Source of the DNA: Gemmiger sp. An120
GTDB taxonomy: Bacteria > Bacillota > Clostridia > Oscillospirales > Ruminococcaceae
Assembly: GCF_002160955.1 (NCBI RefSeq)
Contig: NZ_NFLN01000003.1
Location: 62,001 to 126,000, forward strand
Direction: 5' to 3'
Length of the DNA stretch: 64,000 nucleotides
The position numbers and the translations under genes are program-made. Every line of letters begins with the position of its first letter. Position 1 is the stretch's first letter. The notes beneath the pieces were generated by a model. That model was not told where the DNA came from. It saw nothing but the letters and a program-made list of their open reading frames with translations, and ran no database searches. Shown here piece by piece: positions 61,555-64,000 of the stretch.

Positions 61555-62340
61555 TCACAGCGTCAGATCCATGTTGTCGGTGATCTCCTGACGCAGGCGC
61601 AAAAACTCCGGGTCCACATAGTCGCGGGGATGGGGCATGTCGATCGCATACTCTTTCTTGATGTGGGTGGGGCAGTTGGTCAGCAGGATGATCCGGTCGG
61701 CCAGGAACAGGGCCTCCTCGATGTTGTTGGTAACGAAGACCACCGTGCGCTTTTCCTTCTGCCAGATGCGCTGGAGCTCCTCTTCCATCATGTAGCGGGT
61801 CTGGGCGTCCAGGTGGCCGAAGGGCTCGTCCATGAGCATGATGTCCGGCTGGTTGGCGTAGGCCCGGGCGATGCCCACCCGCTGGCGCATGCCGCCGGAC
61901 AGCTGGCCGGGGAAGCTCTTTTCAAAGCCGGTGAGCCCCACCAGCTCCAGATACTTTTTGATGCGCGCGGCCCGCTCGGCCTTGGGCATGTGGCGCACCT
62001 TGGGGCCGAAGCCCACGTTATCCTCCACCGTCATCCAGGGGAAGAGGGAGGTCTTCTGGTAGACCACGCCCCGCTCGGGGGCAGGCCCGGTGACCTTCTT
62101 GCCCCGGGCAAAGACCTCGCCCTCGGTGGGCATATCCAGCCCCGCCAGGATGTTCAGAAGGGTGGTCTTGCCGCACTGGCCTGCGCCGAACAGCACCAGG
62201 AACTCGTTCTCGCGCACCTCGAAGTCCACGCCCCGGAGCACCTCGTTGTCCGGCCCGCCGTTGTAGCCCTTGAAGGTGCGGCCCACGTTGCGGCACTCCA
62301 GCACCACGTTGCCGGTCACACTCCCTTTTGCTCGTTCCAT
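61555..62340 (-). CDS. SsuB/TauB-type ABC transporter ATPase
   Basis: 261 residues from ATG 62340 (GAGGAG nine bases upstream), overlapping the permease gene by 25 bases. Walker A FGAGQCGKTTLLN (the Ser/Gly-rich loop has an unusual Gln), Q-loop VYQKTSLFPWMTVEDNVGFG, canonical signature LSGGMRQRV, Walker B IMLMDEPFGHLD, H-loop FVTNNIEEA (usual His replaced by Asn). Energises uptake of sulfonate, taurine, nitrate-like or, by context here, sulfate-ester substrates. Confidence 0.92.
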   Translation of the reverse strand: MERAKGSVTGNVVLECRNVGRTFKGYNGGPDNEVLRGVDFEVRENEFLVLFGAGQCGKTTLLNILAGLDMPTEGEVFARGKKVTGPAPERGVVYQKTSLFPWMTVEDNVGFGPKVRHMPKAERAARIKKYLELVGLTGFEKSFPGQLSGGMRQRVGIARAYANQPDIMLMDEPFGHLDAQTRYMMEEELQRIWQKEKRTVVFVTNNIEEALFLADRIILLTNCPTHIKKEYAIDMPHPRDYVDPEFLRLRQEITDNMDLTL

Positions 62341-63119
62341 GCGCACAGTCTCCTCTCCAAAGCACTTGTCAGATTGGCCAGAATAAAGCCCACGATGCCG
62401 ATGGCCACCATGCCCACCATGATCTGCTGGGTGTTGCCGGTGCTCATGCCCCGCACGATCATCCAGCCCACGCCCTCGTTGGACTGGACCATCTCGGCGC
62501 CCACCACGGCGCTCCAGCCGGCGGTGACGGCGATCTGCAGGCCGGCGAAGATGTAGGGCACCGAGCTGGGCAGCACGATCTCAAAGAAGACCTGGCGCTC
62601 GCTGGCGCCCAGCATCCGGGCCGCGCCCATCAGCTCCGGGTCCACATTCTTGGCGCCGTCGTAGGTGTTGACGGTGATGAAGCAGAAGCAGCCCAGAAAG
62701 ATGATAAAGAACTTGCCGGTGTCGCCCAGGCCGAACCACAGGATGGACAGGGGGATCCAGGCCAGGGGCGGGATGGGGCGGATGAACTCGAACAGAGGCT
62801 TGAGGATGGCTTCCAGCAGCCGGGAATAGCCCATGCCCACGCCCAGCGCGATGCCGGTGACGGTGGAGATGGCGAAGGCCACCGCCACCCGGTAGAGGCT
62901 GTAGCCCAGGTGCACCAGCATGGTGTGCTTGCCGATGGGCTCCACAAAGCTGCGGCAGAAGGCCATCAGGACCTGGCTGGCCGGCGGCAGGAACATGGAC
63001 GCGCTGGTGAAGCGGGCGGCCAGCTCCCAGACCACCAGAAGGGACAGCAGGGAGATGATGGTGTAGATGACGGTCAGCTGCTTGATGCTGAACCGGCTTT
63101 TGCTCGTGGTATCGATCAT
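62316..63119 (-). CDS. SsuC/TauC-type ABC transporter permease
   Basis: 267 residues with about six membrane helices. Conserved family stretch FIRPIPPLAWIPLSILWFGLGDTGKFFIIFLGCFCFITVNTYDG and EAA-type loop PELMGAARMLGASERQVFFEIVLPSSVPYI. ATGA overlap with the preceding permease gene. It pairs with the other permease as a heterodimer, unlike the homodimeric permease of most Ssu systems. Confidence 0.94.
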   Translation of the reverse strand: MIDTTSKSRFSIKQLTVIYTIISLLSLLVVWELAARFTSASMFLPPASQVLMAFCRSFVEPIGKHTMLVHLGYSLYRVAVAFAISTVTGIALGVGMGYSRLLEAILKPLFEFIRPIPPLAWIPLSILWFGLGDTGKFFIIFLGCFCFITVNTYDGAKNVDPELMGAARMLGASERQVFFEIVLPSSVPYIFAGLQIAVTAGWSAVVGAEMVQSNEGVGWMIVRGMSTGNTQQIMVGMVAIGIVGFILANLTSALERRLCAWNEQKGV

Positions 63120-63907
63120 CCTTTTTTCGCCCCCTTAACAAACTTGTTTTGCAGCTTCTCCAGCACGGTGTTGAGCAGCAGGCCGATGAAGCCGATGGTG
63201 AGCATGCCCACGATGATCACGTCCGGGCGGCCCAGCATACGGGCCATCTGGATCATGAAGCCCAGGCCGCGGGTGGCGGCCAGCAGCTCGGCGGCCACCA
63301 GGGCCACCCAGGCGGAGCCCAAAGCCAGCCGCAGGCCGGTGAAGATCATGGGCAGCGCGGTGGGGATGGCCACCTTGAACAGCAGCTGCCGGTTGGCGGC
63401 GCCGAAGGTCTTGCCCACCCACAGATGCACCTGGCTGGTGCGCCGGATGCCGGTGTAGGAGTTGACGGTGGCGCTGATGAAGGCGGCAAAGAAGATGATG
63501 CCGATCTTGGAGCGGTAGCCGATGCCCAGCCACAGGATCATCAGGGGGATCCAGGCCAGGGCGGGCAGCGGGCGGATGATGTTGAACAGGGGCTTGGCAA
63601 ACAGCTCGAAACGGCGGCTCCAGGCCATGCCCACGCCCAGGGGCACGCCGATCAGCACCCCCACCACATAGCCGCCCAGGGCGATCTTCAGGCTGGCCCA
63701 GATGTTCTCGAACAGGGTGGCACCGTCCGGGTTGGTGCCGCCGGACAGCTTATAGATAAAGGTCTCCAGGATCTTGGCCGGGCTGGGCAGCATCAGGGGG
63801 CTGATGGCGTGGAACACGTCGGTGACCAGCTCCCAGACCAGCAGCACGAACAGGAAGGAGCACACCGAGATCAGCTTATACTTGTGTTTTTGCAGAAACT
63901 GCTTCAT
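63116..63907 (-). CDS. SsuC/TauC-type ABC transporter permease
   Basis: 263 residues, about six helices. NIIRPLPALAWIPLMILWLGIGYRSKIGIIFFAAF is the family core, followed by GKTFGAANRQLLFKVAIPTALPMIFTGLRLA and WVALVAAELL. ATG 63907 is preceded by GAAAGGTG. It is the first complete gene of the cluster; the binding protein is likely encoded just beyond 64000. Confidence 0.94.
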   Translation of the reverse strand: MKQFLQKHKYKLISVCSFLFVLLVWELVTDVFHAISPLMLPSPAKILETFIYKLSGGTNPDGATLFENIWASLKIALGGYVVGVLIGVPLGVGMAWSRRFELFAKPLFNIIRPLPALAWIPLMILWLGIGYRSKIGIIFFAAFISATVNSYTGIRRTSQVHLWVGKTFGAANRQLLFKVAIPTALPMIFTGLRLALGSAWVALVAAELLAATRGLGFMIQMARMLGRPDVIIVGMLTIGFIGLLLNTVLEKLQNKFVKGAKKG

Positions 63908-63950
63908 TCGCTCTTCACACCTTTCTCAATCGGAGGGCTTTCAAAGGACG

Positions 63951-63988
63951 GGGCCGGCCCGCGGCTCGCATGAGCCGCGGGCCGGCCC
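63951..63988 (-). other. 17-bp perfect GC hairpin upstream of the permease genes
   Basis: 63951-63967 and 63972-63988 are perfectly complementary around GCAT. No T tract follows on the minus strand. Such intercistronic hairpins commonly protect an upstream transcript end, for example to give more binding protein than permease. It could also end a gene on the other strand beyond the edge. Confidence 0.6.
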
Positions 63989-64000
63989 TCTATCGTATCT

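Overview
The window is a GC-rich (roughly 60 percent by eye), densely packed chromosome segment of an anaerobic Firmicute. The gene content (stand-alone [FeFe] hydrogenase with rubrerythrin, PerR-type regulator, GdpP, RNase J, DUF4364, DUF951, IscS/IscU-MnmA, YesMN-type two-component genes, sulfatases of the anaerobically matured Cys type) suggests a gut Clostridium-related lineage, probably Oscillospiraceae/Ruminococcaceae close to Faecalibacterium, Subdoligranulum or Gemmiger. This placement is inferred from family content and codon style; no rRNA gene is present. I see no tRNA, CRISPR array, insertion sequence or phage module.

Layout. 0-4.3 kb: a gene running off the left edge, a MATE exporter, then a PerR-like regulator with a perfect PerR box, translationally coupled to an unusual ORF that joins an [FeFe] hydrogenase to a complete rubredoxin-rubrerythrin-rubredoxin peroxidase. 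4.3-15.6 kb: an accessory block. A leftward operon encodes a very large lipoprotein (beta-propeller-like half plus solute-binding half), two sugar-type ABC permeases, a MacA/HlyD-like adaptor and a MacB-like membrane protein, with no ATPase. Next to it lie two divergent [binding protein | OmpR-type two-component] modules. In the first the two-component genes have collapsed into an in-frame deletion chimera; in the second the binding protein carries an in-frame amber codon. 15.6-22.2 kb: an ElbB-like protein and a maltodextrin-type locus (malQ, lacI-type regulator, two permeases, binding protein with tandem LacI-type operators). 22.2-29.2 kb: DUF4364, an S1-domain protein, DUF951, prfA, tsaC/sua5, coaE, a lytic transglycosylase and an M18 aminopeptidase.

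29.2-40.6 kb is one long leftward housekeeping series (rnj, gdpP, rplI, dnaB, tilS, hpt, ftsH, zinc-ribbon membrane protein) with rnj behind a consensus promoter and a leader of about 210 nt. 40.6-43.9 kb: rnhA, then iscS-iscU-mnmA for tRNA thiolation. 43.9-51.7 kb: a 58-residue protein, a two-HTH regulator, a HAD hydrolase, the dgt-DUF2500-dnaG-rpoD group, yigZ and rpmE with a structured leader. 51.9-54.3 kb: a tspO gene broken by an in-frame TAA, and an arsR / SO_0444-ArsP-type permease / thioredoxin operon whose permease is broken by an in-frame TAG.

54.3-64 kb: a leftward cluster of two SsuC-type permeases, two SsuB/TauB-type ATPases, two cytoplasmic sulfatases and a YesM/YesN two-component pair. 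It reads as a sulfate-ester import and desulfation system, organised like the Pseudomonas ats genes but with its own regulators; its binding protein is probably just beyond the right edge. The items most worth following are the hydrogenase-rubrerythrin fusion under PerR control, the ATPase-less mosaic transporter operon with its decaying duplicated signalling modules, the sulfatase-ABC-YesMN cluster, and the three separate in-frame nonsense codons in otherwise well-preserved genes.
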